In this document: positions 17,088-25,908 of the stretch, piece by piece
Position numbering within the stretch: position 1 is the stretch's first letter
Layout: the number at the start of each line of letters is the position of its first letter
NCBI RefSeq assembly: GCF_042680885.1
Contig: NZ_JBHUEO010000005.1
Coordinates: 62,001-126,000, forward strand
Source of the DNA: Siminovitchia sediminis
GTDB lineage: Bacteria; Bacillota; Bacilli; Bacillales; Bacillaceae_C
Length of the DNA: 64,000 bases
Direction: 5' to 3'
Translations under genes and position numbers: made by a program
Notes under the pieces: generated by a model
The model's input: only the letters and a program-made list of their open reading frames with translations
What the model was told of the DNA's origin: nothing
Databases searched by the model: none

Positions 17088-17121
17088 GCATTCCCGCGTT
17101 TTTGCGGCGAATGCTTTTTTT
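17088..17121 (+). terminator. Terminator of the glc operon
   Basis: Stem AGCATTC / GAATGCT (17088-17094 and 17109-17115), extended inside by CCGC / GCGG, followed by an uninterrupted T run. Confidence 0.85.
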
Positions 17122-17186
17122 ATTTGGCACTGTTAATTGCAGCAGAAAAATGGATTGTCCTATCACCGGACAACCCTTTATGTTTT

Positions 17187-17666
17187 TTAATGATCTAATT
17201 CAATTGTTTTATTTATGTCTGATGATTCAGTACTTTGGCCTATCATGCGTTTGTAGTAATAGGCAGCCTTCTTTATAAAATTTCCTCCTTCCCAATATTC
17301 GGCTGCTTCCACTTTAACTTTTATCAAGATTACGTTTGGATCATCATAAGAAGTTTGCATAATTTCATCGTATACTTTACTCCATAATTCTTTTTTCTTG
17401 TCTAAATCCTCAATGATTTCGGCTCTTCCACGGACGGAAACATAGGATTTACCTGCATATGCTACATTTACATCTTGATTGTGTAAGATTTCATCATATT
17501 TATTTGTCTCTTTTTTAGTGAAAAACCATAAGTCTCCATCAAACTCTACTTCTTGTGTTTTCATCGGCCGAGAAACAAGCCCATCCTCAGTAGCCGTAGT
17601 CAGCATGGCCGTGTCTACATCTTTAATTAACTCTCTTAATGTTTCAATATCCTCTTGTTTCATCAT
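17187..17666 (-). CDS. Pyridoxamine 5'-phosphate oxidase-like general stress protein (GSP26/YdaG type)
   Basis: A 159-residue split-barrel flavin-binding protein. The pattern is that of the general stress protein 26 family: AMLTTATEDGLVSRPM, then GDLWFFTKKETNKYDEI, VNVAYAGKSYVSVRGRAEI and a C-terminal EYWEGG. Such proteins bind FMN as a dimer. Their exact reaction is unknown, and they are usually induced by stress. AGGAAGGAGTGG precedes the ATG at 17666, which is followed by a second ATG. It stands alone, convergent with the glc operon. I looked for a sigma-B promoter upstream and did not find a clean one. Confidence 0.8.
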   Translation of the reverse strand: MMKQEDIETLRELIKDVDTAMLTTATEDGLVSRPMKTQEVEFDGDLWFFTKKETNKYDEILHNQDVNVAYAGKSYVSVRGRAEIIEDLDKKKELWSKVYDEIMQTSYDDPNVILIKVKVEAAEYWEGGNFIKKAAYYYKRMIGQSTESSDINKTIELDH

Positions 17667-17992
17667 GATCCACTCCTTCCTGCTTTTACAATACCCTCCA
17701 TACCAACATTTATTCTGGTATAGAGGATGAATAAAATTACTTTAACAGAGCCAAACGAAACAACCTGAATGAATAGAGGAAGTAAATGGTCAACCAGTAA
17801 ATTCTGGCAGGTAGGAAGCCCCTGTCAGTGAATAGAATGTCCAAACAATGGGAAGGTCTTTTTTTTTACTTATCATTCAACATTGACCTTCAAGAAAGCC
17901 TTATATTTTAAAAACTGGCAAATGAACAGGATTGCATTTCGCTTTCCTGAGGAATAAGATGAAAAGGAGATTGAATTGAAAGGATATGTAGC
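17667..17992. other. Intergenic region ahead of prfC
   Basis: No gene. It contains two weak hairpins: CTGGCAGG / CCTGTCAG around 17803-17828, and GAAGGTC (17852-17858) with GACCTTC (17885-17891), whose loop contains a nine-T run. These could form part of a prfC leader, but no known riboswitch pattern is recognisable. Confidence 0.3.
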
Positions 17993-19570
17993 ATGGCAAA
18001 TCAATTAGTAGAAGAAGTGAAGTCGCGAAGAACATTTGCAATTATTTCTCACCCGGATGCCGGAAAAACGACATTAACGGAGAAACTCCTTTTATTTGGC
18101 GGAGCTATCCGGGACGCTGGAACGGTCAAAGGCAAAAAGACAGGCAAGTTTGCTACTTCAGATTGGATGGAAATAGAAAAGCAGCGCGGTATTTCAGTAA
18201 CATCTTCCGTGATGCAGTTTCAATATAATGATTTTCGTATTAATATTTTGGATACACCGGGACATCAAGATTTCAGCGAAGACACGTATCGAACCCTGAT
18301 GGCTGTCGATAGTGCAGTGATGATTATCGATTCAGCAAAAGGGATTGAGGAGCAGACGCTGAAGTTATTTAAAGTGTGTAGAATGCGAGGTATTCCCATT
18401 TTTACGTTTATTAATAAACTTGATCGCCAGGGAAGGGAACCGCTGGAGCTTTTGGAAGAGATTGAAGAAGTATTGGATATTGAGACATATCCTATGAATT
18501 GGCCTATAGGGATGGGGAAAGAATTTTATGGTATTTATGACCGTCATTATCATAGAATTGAACTGTTTCGGACAGATCTTGAACATCGATTTTTGACATT
18601 GGATCAAAATGGAGAGGTAATGGAGGATCATCCGATTAAACAGACTTCTTTATACAGTCAGGCGCTTGAGGAAGTATTGCTTTTAGATGAAGCCGGCGAT
18701 GAATTTTCTGTTGAAAAACTGAATGAAGGAAAAATGACTCCGGTATTTTTCGGAAGTGCCTTGACCGCCTTTGGTGTACAGACATTCCTTGACACATACC
18801 TGCAATTTGCTCCTCCACCTCAGCCGCGAAATTCGGATCAGGGAGAAATTGACCCGGCTTCAAAGGGGTTTTCTGGCTTTATTTTTAAAATACAGGCGAA
18901 TATGAATCCTGCTCATCGCGACCGTATCGCCTTCCTCAGAATCTGTTCAGGTGAATTTGAGAGGGGCATGTCCGTTACCCTTTCACGGACTGGAAAACAG
19001 TTTAAATTAACCCAATCAACACAGTTTTTGGCGGATGACCGCAGTACAGTCAACAGAGCGGTGAGCGGTGATATTATTGGTATTTATGACACAGGAACTT
19101 ATCAGATTGGAGATACCATTGCAGAAGGAAAGAAAATTATTCAGTATGAAAAGCTTCCTCAATTTACGCCAGAACTGTTTGCAAAAGTAACAGCCAAAAA
19201 TGTGATGAAGCAAAAAAGCTTCCATAAAGGCATCCATCAGCTTGTGCAAGAGGGAGCCGTTCAATTGTTCAAGACATACCGTATGGAAGATTACATTTTG
19301 GGTGCTGTTGGCCAGCTTCAGTTTGATGTCTTTGTTCATCGTATGAAAAATGAATATAACTCCGATGTAATCATGGAATCGATGGGCTCCAAAATTGCCC
19401 GCTGGTTAGACAGTGAGGAAGTGGATGAAGGGCTGTCAAGCCAGCGAAGCCTGCTTGTAAAAGACCGTTTCGACAATCCGGTATTTCTTTTTGAAAACGA
19501 ATTTGCCCTGCGGTGGTTTACAGATAAAAATCCATCGGTTCCTTTGAAAGATCCGATGGAAATTCAATAG
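17993..19570 (+). CDS. prfC: Peptide chain release factor 3
   Basis: A 525-residue translational GTPase, RF3. It removes RF1 or RF2 from the ribosome after peptide release. The G domain has AIISHPDAGKTTLTEKLL (G1, about 16-33), the switch segment KQRGISVTSS, DTPGHQDFSEDTYR (G3) and NKLDRQGREP (G4). Domain II and III follow to LGAVGQLQFDVFVHRMKNEY near the C-terminus. The length matches E. coli RF3 (529). The start ATG is preceded by GAAAGGA at 8 bases. It distinguishes itself from EF-G by size and by the RF3-specific FATSDWMEIEKQRG segment. B. subtilis 168 is generally described as lacking RF3, so this organism differs there. Confidence 0.93.
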   Translation: MANQLVEEVKSRRTFAIISHPDAGKTTLTEKLLLFGGAIRDAGTVKGKKTGKFATSDWMEIEKQRGISVTSSVMQFQYNDFRINILDTPGHQDFSEDTYRTLMAVDSAVMIIDSAKGIEEQTLKLFKVCRMRGIPIFTFINKLDRQGREPLELLEEIEEVLDIETYPMNWPIGMGKEFYGIYDRHYHRIELFRTDLEHRFLTLDQNGEVMEDHPIKQTSLYSQALEEVLLLDEAGDEFSVEKLNEGKMTPVFFGSALTAFGVQTFLDTYLQFAPPPQPRNSDQGEIDPASKGFSGFIFKIQANMNPAHRDRIAFLRICSGEFERGMSVTLSRTGKQFKLTQSTQFLADDRSTVNRAVSGDIIGIYDTGTYQIGDTIAEGKKIIQYEKLPQFTPELFAKVTAKNVMKQKSFHKGIHQLVQEGAVQLFKTYRMEDYILGAVGQLQFDVFVHRMKNEYNSDVIMESMGSKIARWLDSEEVDEGLSSQRSLLVKDRFDNPVFLFENEFALRWFTDKNPSVPLKDPMEIQ

Positions 19571-19599
19571 TCGGTATGGGCGGTATTCCCGTCTCCCGT

Positions 19600-19636
19600 A
19601 ACAGGTGGAGGACAAATGTTTCCACCTGTTTTCATT
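19600..19636 (+). terminator. Terminator of prfC
   Basis: Ten-base stem AACAGGTGGA / TCCACCTGTT (19600-19609 and 19621-19630), 11-base loop, followed by TTCATT. The T tract is weak but the stem is strong. Confidence 0.6.
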
Positions 19637-19844
19637 GAAAAGGAATAGCAACATCATATGGTCTCATGAATATCTGTCGAATAATTTATTGGAATTTATC
19701 TTGTATCTGGCTTAAGGCACAACGCCTTGTTCTTTTTCCTGAGAACTTGCCGTGTTTTATAATCCCCTTTATTTGTGAAAGGAATAAAACTGCTAAAAAT
19801 GAACACTTAGAAAACGTTCTTAAATCCTGAAAGGAGATCAGCTT

Positions 19845-22800
19845 GTGAATGTAAGCGGTTATGCCATTCGGCGTCCTGTTTTTACAATCGTTACCATGTT
19901 TTTGGTCATCATCCTTGGTGCAGTTTCGCTCATGAAAATTCCATTAAAATTAATTCCTGATATCAATCCTCCTATTGCTGTCGTTGTGACCACTTATGAA
20001 GGAGCTAGTCCAACTGAAGTTGTGGAGAAGGTTTCCAAGCCACTGGAAGCCAATTTGTCAACACTTCCCGGAATAAAAAATATCCAATCGTTTTCTGAAG
20101 AAGGATCAAGCTTAGTTTTGCTAGAATTCTCATGGACTACCGTTATTGATCATGTGCAAAATGATATTTTGCAGCGAATGGATCAGACTCCGATTCCTTC
20201 AGATGTAACCAAGCCAAGGTTATTAAAATTTGATCCGGCACAATTTCCGGTCATCCAGCTTTCATTAAAGACTGATCAAGATCACGAATCATTAAGAAAC
20301 CTTGCAGACCAATTGACAACAGAGCTGAATAGAGTGGAAGGAGTAGCGAGTGTCAATGTAACAGGAAAAATCACAGAAGAAGTGAATATTGTCCTTGACC
20401 AGAATAAATTAAAAGAATACGGTCTGTCCCAGGCTGATATTGTCAACGTAATCCAGGCAAATAACGTTTCAATGCCTGGGGAAACCGTTTATATGGATGG
20501 AAAAGAATTAACCACAAGAATCATCAGTACGCTCCATTCCGTGGGTGAAATAAAGGAACTTGCAGTTACGGTGAATCCAATAACAGGGGATCAAATACAT
20601 ATTGGAGATGTAGCTGCAGTAAACCTGGAAAAAGAAGAAGAAGGAGTCATCACGAGAACGAATGAGCAGCCTTCTGTCCTAATGAGTGTCCTACAAGAGT
20701 CAGATGCCAACACTGCTGATGTATCAAAGGATTTTCAGCAGGCATTGAACGATTTATTGGAAAAAGATCAATTTAAAGAAATTGAATCAGATGTTTTATT
20801 CGATCAGGGTGATTACATCCGGATGGCTATTCAAAATATTGCCTCCTCGTTAGTGGTTGGGGGAGCGCTGGCCATGATGGTTCTATTCCTGTTTTTAAGG
20901 AATATTAAAAGTCCGCTGATTGTCGGTGTAGCCATTCCCTATTCGGTGATAGTCACATTTGTATTAATGTATTTTGCAGACTTTGCATTGAACATTATGA
21001 CACTGGGAGCACTGGCTCTTGGTATTGGGATGCTTGTGGACAACGCCATTGTGGTCATTGAGAATATATACAGGCATTTGTCGATGGGGAAAGATCCGGA
21101 AACTGCAGCTAGAGATGGTGCAAAGGAGGTTGCCAGTGCGATCACGGCCTCTACCCTGACAACGGTCGCTGTCTTTTTGCCGGTTGTTTTTATAAGCGGT
21201 TTGCTCGGTCAGTTGTTTAAGGAATTTGCATTTACCATTTCCTTCAGTCTATTTGCTTCACTTTTTGTTGCTTTAACAGTCATCCCGATGATGGCAAGTA
21301 AGTGGCTGAAAAAGCCAAGAGGAGATATGGAAGCTCGGAGACGCAGATCCAAGCCGATGAACTTCTTGGACAAAGGTGTGCGCTGGTCCCTTCGCCATCG
21401 TTTCCTTGTATTGCTTACCTCTTTTCTTTTATTTATAGGAGGAGGACTTGGCCTCTTTACGGTAGGCATGCAGTTTCTGCCGCCGACCGATGAAGGGTTT
21501 TTTAGTATCAGCCTTGAATTGGAAGACGGTACTGCCCTAACAGAGACCGAAAAAGCGGTAGAAGTGATCGAACATGAATTAAAAGAGGAAACAAGCGTTG
21601 ATGCGTATGTCAGTTTAATCGGTTCCACGCAGGAGTTAACGTTTCAGGGCGGCTCGAAAAGCAATACAGCAGAAGTGTATGTGAAAATGAAGCCCTTGGA
21701 CGAAAGAGAACAGTCTGTATTTTCGTTTACCGATGATTTACAACCGAGAATTGAAGAAAAAGTGGAGGAGGTTCAAAAGGGGGCCGCCATTAAATTTAAT
21801 GTAGATGCTGCTTCTGGAATTACGCCGCAAACATTGACGTTTCATGTGACAGATACGAATAAAATACGCTTGGACGATAGTTCCGATCAAATTTATGAAG
21901 CATTAAAAAAACTGGATCATGTGACAGAATTATCTACAAGCAGAAGCAATACTGTAGAAGAAATACAGATAACCGCAGATCGTGAAAAGGCACTGGAGAA
22001 AGGCCTTTCTCCGGCTCAGATTGCTGCGACTGTCAATGATGCAACAAGAGGGGTGCAGGCGGCACAGATCATTAGCGATGATTCCGATGTCTATAGTGTA
22101 TTTGTAAGATTTAATGAAGACATAACCAGAAATATCAATCAACTAAAAAGCCTGCTGATTCAAAAGCCTGATGGAAGCTATGCTGAATTAGAAGATATAG
22201 CTCATATAGAATTGGGAAACAGTCCGGTAGAAATACAAAGAACCAATCAGCAGGACTCTGTCCAATTTACACTTAAATATGATACGGATACAAATATTGG
22301 GGATATCTCCGCAAAAGTCGACGAAGTGATTGCGGACTTGGATTTGCCTGTTGAGACGGAGATCACTTATAGCGGCGAGACAGAGCTTCTGGAAGAATCC
22401 ATCAATGATATGATGATGGCCTTTGTTTTGGCTGTTGTTCTTGTCTACATTGTCATGGCTGCACAGTTTGAGTCATTCAAGTACCCTTTTGTCATTATGT
22501 TCACTGTTCCGCTAATGGCTATCGGGGTAACGATCGCATTGGTGATCACGCAAACCCCACTTAGCATCCCTGCAATGATTGGGATTATTATTCTTGCGGG
22601 GATTGTCGTGAATAACGCTATTGTCATTGTTGACTACATTAATCAGCGAAAAGCTGCAGGCCTTTCAAGTTATGAAGCGCTTGTCGTATCTGTCAAGGAC
22701 AGGGTCCGTCCAGTTTTGATGACCGCCTTGACAACAATCTTGGGCCTGATCCCCATTGCACTGGGCCTAGGAGAAGGAACCGAGATGAATCAGCCGATGG

Positions 22801-22922
22801 GAGTGGCAGTCATTGGTGGACTGTTGAGCAGTACGTTCCTGACAATTTTCGTGATTCCGGTGGTCTATAGTTTGTTCGATCCGGATACAAGACAAATGAA
22901 CAACAGGAAAAAGCGGGGCTAG
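19845..22922 (+). CDS. swrC: RND-family multidrug/lipopeptide exporter (SwrC/AcrB-like)
   Basis: A 1025-residue RND transporter with the typical duplicated layout: one helix, a large extracytoplasmic loop, then helices 2-6, repeated. Visible are the N-terminal YAIRRPVFTIVTMFLVI, the helix 4 proton relay segment LGALALGIGMLVDNAIVVIENIYRH (two acidic residues in the helix region) and the second-half GIIILAGIVVNNAIVIVDYINQ. In B. subtilis SwrC (YerP, 1065 residues) exports surfactin and confers resistance to acriflavine, and needs no outer membrane partner. The start is GTG at 19845, 8 bases after AAGGAG. No membrane-fusion protein or regulator gene is adjacent. Substrate here is unknown; the swrC symbol reflects family resemblance. 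Confidence 0.8.
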   Translation: MNVSGYAIRRPVFTIVTMFLVIILGAVSLMKIPLKLIPDINPPIAVVVTTYEGASPTEVVEKVSKPLEANLSTLPGIKNIQSFSEEGSSLVLLEFSWTTVIDHVQNDILQRMDQTPIPSDVTKPRLLKFDPAQFPVIQLSLKTDQDHESLRNLADQLTTELNRVEGVASVNVTGKITEEVNIVLDQNKLKEYGLSQADIVNVIQANNVSMPGETVYMDGKELTTRIISTLHSVGEIKELAVTVNPITGDQIHIGDVAAVNLEKEEEGVITRTNEQPSVLMSVLQESDANTADVSKDFQQALNDLLEKDQFKEIESDVLFDQGDYIRMAIQNIASSLVVGGALAMMVLFLFLRNIKSPLIVGVAIPYSVIVTFVLMYFADFALNIMTLGALALGIGMLVDNAIVVIENIYRHLSMGKDPETAARDGAKEVASAITASTLTTVAVFLPVVFISGLLGQLFKEFAFTISFSLFASLFVALTVIPMMASKWLKKPRGDMEARRRRSKPMNFLDKGVRWSLRHRFLVLLTSFLLFIGGGLGLFTVGMQFLPPTDEGFFSISLELEDGTALTETEKAVEVIEHELKEETSVDAYVSLIGSTQELTFQGGSKSNTAEVYVKMKPLDEREQSVFSFTDDLQPRIEEKVEEVQKGAAIKFNVDAASGITPQTLTFHVTDTNKIRLDDSSDQIYEALKKLDHVTELSTSRSNTVEEIQITADREKALEKGLSPAQIAATVNDATRGVQAAQIISDDSDVYSVFVRFNEDITRNINQLKSLLIQKPDGSYAELEDIAHIELGNSPVEIQRTNQQDSVQFTLKYDTDTNIGDISAKVDEVIADLDLPVETEITYSGETELLEESINDMMMAFVLAVVLVYIVMAAQFESFKYPFVIMFTVPLMAIGVTIALVITQTPLSIPAMIGIIILAGIVVNNAIVIVDYINQRKAAGLSSYEALVVSVKDRVRPVLMTALTTILGLIPIALGLGEGTEMNQPMGVAVIGGLLSSTFLTIFVIPVVYSLFDPDTRQMNNRKKRG

Positions 22923-22935
22923 AATCATATTTTTG

Positions 22936-22964
22936 TTGATTTAACATGTTTTATCCATTATAAT
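22936..22964 (+). promoter_or_regulatory. Sigma-A promoter of the riboswitch-terC unit
   Basis: TTGATT (22936-22941), 17-base spacer, perfect TATAAT (22959-22964). It places the transcription start near 22971, just ahead of the riboswitch. Confidence 0.75.
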
Positions 22965-22982
22965 AAAACAAACAATATAGCT

Positions 22983-23135
22983 TGACTACCAGTCAAAGGG
23001 GAGTAGCATCAAATGAGCGCTTTACCTGCTCATTTGAAACAAAGTCGTCAATTCGTGAAGCAATTCACCGGCTTTGTTGGCATGAATAACATGTCCAGCA
23101 AGACCTTTGCCCATCGGGGGCAGAGGTCTTTTTAT
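22983..23135 (+). ncRNA. yybP-ykoY manganese riboswitch with intrinsic terminator
   Basis: The leader carries the conserved start AAAGGGGAGTAGC (22995-23007), a central hairpin region (AAATGAGC / GCTCATTT), a CACCGGCTTTGTTGGC segment and the conserved closing box AGCAAGACCTTTGCC (23098-23112). The last part, AGACCTTTGCCC, can instead pair with GGGCAGAGGTCT (23118-23129), followed by TTTTTA, a textbook terminator. Mn2+ binding by the aptamer in this class prevents terminator formation and turns the gene on. The downstream gene is a TerC-family protein, the same family as the ykoY founder of the class. Confidence 0.9.
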
Positions 23136-23191
23136 GTTTCCAATAAAAGCCTGCCGATGGAAAGTTGAGCCATTTCTGGGGAGGGATTTTT

Positions 23192-23959
23192 TTGGACGTA
23201 TCCATGTTGTTGGAATATCTTTGGGTTCTGGTCGTACTTATTGGATTGGAAGGAATACTCGCAGCTGATAATGCGGTTGTCATGGCAGTCATGGTGAAGC
23301 ATCTGCCTAAGGATCAACAGAAAAAAGCATTGTTTTATGGTTTATTTGGTGCATTTGCTTTCCGCTTCATAGCATTGTTTCTCATTACGTTCTTAGTTAA
23401 TGTATGGCAAATCCAAGCAATTGGTGCAGCCTATTTATTATTTTTAGCCATCAATTATCTTGTGAAAAAATATATGGGATCTGAAAAAGAAAAGACTGTG
23501 AAAGAGGGAAAGGGGTCTTCTTTCTGGGTCACTGTTTTAAAAGTGGAAATAGCGGATATTGCATTTGCTATTGACTCTATGCTGGCTGCAGTCGTACTTG
23601 CAGTTACTTTAAAACCGACCGGATGGTTTCAAGTCGGAGGGATTGATGGGGGACAATTCCTTGTGATGTTTCTTGGGGGATTAATCGGAGTCATTATTAT
23701 GCGTTTTGCCGCTACCTCTTTTGTCAGCCTGCTTGCGAAATACCCTGGATTGGAAACAGCCGCCTTTCTTATAGTTGGCTGGGTCGGCGTGAAGTTGGCA
23801 GTCATGGTGCTTGCGCATCCAAGCCTGGCAGTGCTCGACGCTCATTTCCCGGAATCAATAGAGTGGAAATTGACGTTCTGGGTCGTATTAATCCTGATAG
23901 CTGTTTCAGGTTACGTAACATCCAAAAGAAGGGCTGTCCTTCAGTCCAATAAATCATAA
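23192..23959 (+). CDS. ykoY: TerC-family membrane protein (YkoY-like), probable manganese exporter
   Basis: A 255-residue integral membrane protein with about seven helices of the TerC family. The conserved acidic intramembrane motifs are present: LEGILAADNAVVMAVM near the N-terminus and EIADIAFAIDSMLAAV in the second half. TerC proteins of this branch export Mn2+, in part to metallate secreted proteins. The open frame extends back to 23165, but I start at TTG 23192 because GGGGAGGG lies 6 bases upstream. Control is through the yybP-ykoY riboswitch directly upstream, so expression should rise with manganese. A dedicated terminator follows. Confidence 0.85.
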   Translation: MDVSMLLEYLWVLVVLIGLEGILAADNAVVMAVMVKHLPKDQQKKALFYGLFGAFAFRFIALFLITFLVNVWQIQAIGAAYLLFLAINYLVKKYMGSEKEKTVKEGKGSSFWVTVLKVEIADIAFAIDSMLAAVVLAVTLKPTGWFQVGGIDGGQFLVMFLGGLIGVIIMRFAATSFVSLLAKYPGLETAAFLIVGWVGVKLAVMVLAHPSLAVLDAHFPESIEWKLTFWVVLILIAVSGYVTSKRRAVLQSNKS

Positions 23960-23964
23960 GTTGA

Positions 23965-24001
23965 AACAGTCCCTGTGCTGCAAACCGGGGACTGTTTTTT
24001 T
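23965..24001 (+). terminator. Terminator of terC
   Basis: Stem AACAGTCCC / GGGACTGTT (23965-23973 and 23988-23996) followed by a T run to 24001. Confidence 0.85.
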
Positions 24002-24146
24002 ATCAAGCGTGATTTAGAGAGGGGGATAGTCAGCCGCCGTCACAGTGTGTGTGGCAGTCATAGGCGGCTGAGGAAAGGAATACCTATAGCGGTAGGTCTC
24101 CGCCTCTGCTTTGCCTACAAAGTTCACTTCTCTGCCGCTTGTAGTT

Positions 24147-24347
24147 TTATTTATTTTGATTTCCGGATAGTTGAGATTGGGCCTGTTTGACAAGCCTTTT
24201 AGTAATCTCGCCGCCAACTGATCCGTTGGCTCTGGAAACAGTATCAGAACCAAGAGTAACACCAAATTCCTGGGCAATTTCCATTTTTACTTGATCTAAA
24301 TATGCTTCTATTCCAGGAACAAGCAACTGGTTGCTTCTTTGTCCCAT
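24147..24347 (-). CDS. Small acid-soluble spore protein, alpha/beta type
   Basis: A 66-residue protein that coats and protects spore DNA. The germination protease recognition site lies around E23-I24-A25 (KMEIAQEFGV). The second conserved block is SRANGSVGGEITKRLV. Start at ATG 24347, 10 bases after AAAGGAGG; an in-frame extension to 24377 has no ribosome site. These genes are usually read by sigma-G in the forespore. No operon partner. Downstream on the minus strand, CAGCCGCC and GGCGGCTG (around 24031-24069) could form a terminator-like stem without a T tract. Confidence 0.93.
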   Translation of the reverse strand: MGQRSNQLLVPGIEAYLDQVKMEIAQEFGVTLGSDTVSRANGSVGGEITKRLVKQAQSQLSGNQNK

Positions 24348-24515
24348 TATTTTTCCTCCTTTATGTTTATAAGTCAATGATAGTATGTTCGAATCAAATG
24401 ATATCCATGCTGGAACATTTGAACAGTACCAACCTTATGACGTTCTTTACTTTTCTTTCGTGCGTTTTTTGCTTATGATGTAAGAACGAAAATCATAAAA
24501 GAGGTCATGAAGCAG

Positions 24516-25877
24516 ATGAAACCATTTCATAAAGGAAAATTGTATAGAGTTTCCCTAACGCCTTTTCGCATCTTAGTCGGATATTACTTTTTAACGGTGG
24601 GCATTGTGGCATTACTTCTCAGTCTTCCTGCTGCCAGACAGGAGGGAGCCGATTGGTCGGCCATGGATGCGATCTTTGTTGCAGCCAGTTCTGTAAGCGT
24701 GACAGGATTAACGACCGTAAGCATCCCCGATACATTTACAGTGACGGGGATATTTATCCTGATTTTTGCACTTCAAGTCGGGGGCATCGGCATCATGACG
24801 ATCAGTACATTCTTTTGGATTATGTTGGGAAAGAAGATCGGACTTAAACAAAGACAGTTAATTAAAGCGGATCAAAATCAATTGAATCTTTCCGGTCTAG
24901 TACAGATGCTGAAACAAATTCTTTATTTAATTATATTGATTGAAGCAGCCGGGGCCCTTGTGCTTGGTACATATTACCTGAATTATTTTTCAAGTCCTCA
25001 AGAAGCGTTTTTACAAGGGCTGTTTGCTTCCGTCAGTGCAACTACGAATGCCGGGTTTGATATTACGGGCGAATCCCTTAAGCCTTTTGCACATGATTAT
25101 TTTGTACAATTTATTACGATGATATTGATTATATTGGGGGCCATTGGCTTTCCGGTCTGGATCGAAATAAAAAAGTTTCTTTTTCATAAAAATACAAACG
25201 AACAGTTTCGGTTTTCTTTGTTTACTAAAATTACCACTGCCACATATTTTATATTGCTGTTCGTTGGTACCATTGTAATCATAGCTCTTGAGTTTAATGA
25301 TTTCTTCGCAGGGAAGTCCTGGCATGAGTCATTGTTTTATGCTTTATTTCAATCCACTACAATGAGAAGTGCAGGTTTACTGACAATGGATATCAATGAG
25401 TTTTCTGTACCGACAATTCTTTTTTTGTCGGCCTTGATGTTTATCGGCGCTTCTCCAAGTTCAGTGGGAGGTGGAATTAGAACCACAACTTTTGCGCTGA
25501 GTATTTTATTTTTGTTCCACTACGCCAAAGGGCACCGGACCATTAAAATTTTCAATCGGGAGATTCATCCCGAGGATATTATTAAATCGCTGGTTGTATT
25601 GATGCTCGCTGTGGTGATGTATTCCCTGTCTGTTCTGCTATTGGCCATTACCGAAGACGCCAGCCTGATCGCCATTATTTTTGAAACCGCATCGGCTTTT
25701 GGCACATGTGGGGCTTCCATGGGCATAACACCGACTTTAAGCACCTTTGGTAAGTGGCTGCTCATTCTTCTCATGTTTATTGGCAGAGTAGGAATATTGT
25801 CATTTTTATTCCTGATGGCGAAAAATGAAAAAGCACCTGACTTTCATTATCCGAAAGAACGCGTCATAATAGGTTAG
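24516..25877 (+). CDS. ktrD: Ktr potassium uptake membrane subunit (KtrD/TrkH family)
   Basis: A 453-residue potassium translocating subunit with the fourfold membrane-pore-membrane repeat. Selectivity-filter-like turns are visible: SSVSVTGLTTV, SATTNAGFDI, STTMRSAGLL and SAFGTCGASMGI. It would pair with a KtrC/KtrA gating ring; ktrC is in this window at 51.8 kb, the same split arrangement as in B. subtilis. ATG 24507 lies only one base after GAGGT, so ATG 24516 is the better start. The pair forms a low-affinity K+ system that is inhibited by cyclic di-AMP in related species. The ddh gene follows after 31 bases and may be co-transcribed. Confidence 0.88.
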   Translation: MKPFHKGKLYRVSLTPFRILVGYYFLTVGIVALLLSLPAARQEGADWSAMDAIFVAASSVSVTGLTTVSIPDTFTVTGIFILIFALQVGGIGIMTISTFFWIMLGKKIGLKQRQLIKADQNQLNLSGLVQMLKQILYLIILIEAAGALVLGTYYLNYFSSPQEAFLQGLFASVSATTNAGFDITGESLKPFAHDYFVQFITMILIILGAIGFPVWIEIKKFLFHKNTNEQFRFSLFTKITTATYFILLFVGTIVIIALEFNDFFAGKSWHESLFYALFQSTTMRSAGLLTMDINEFSVPTILFLSALMFIGASPSSVGGGIRTTTFALSILFLFHYAKGHRTIKIFNREIHPEDIIKSLVVLMLAVVMYSLSVLLLAITEDASLIAIIFETASAFGTCGASMGITPTLSTFGKWLLILLMFIGRVGILSFLFLMAKNEKAPDFHYPKERVIIG

Positions 25878-25908
25878 TACCCACTTTTTTGTTCGAGGAG
25901 GATGTAAC

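Noticed and set aside
24003..24146. Possible structured RNA between terC and the SASP gene
   Set aside because: The CAGCCGCC / GGCGGCTG stem is most simply the 3' end hairpin of the SASP transcript; no conserved motif seen.
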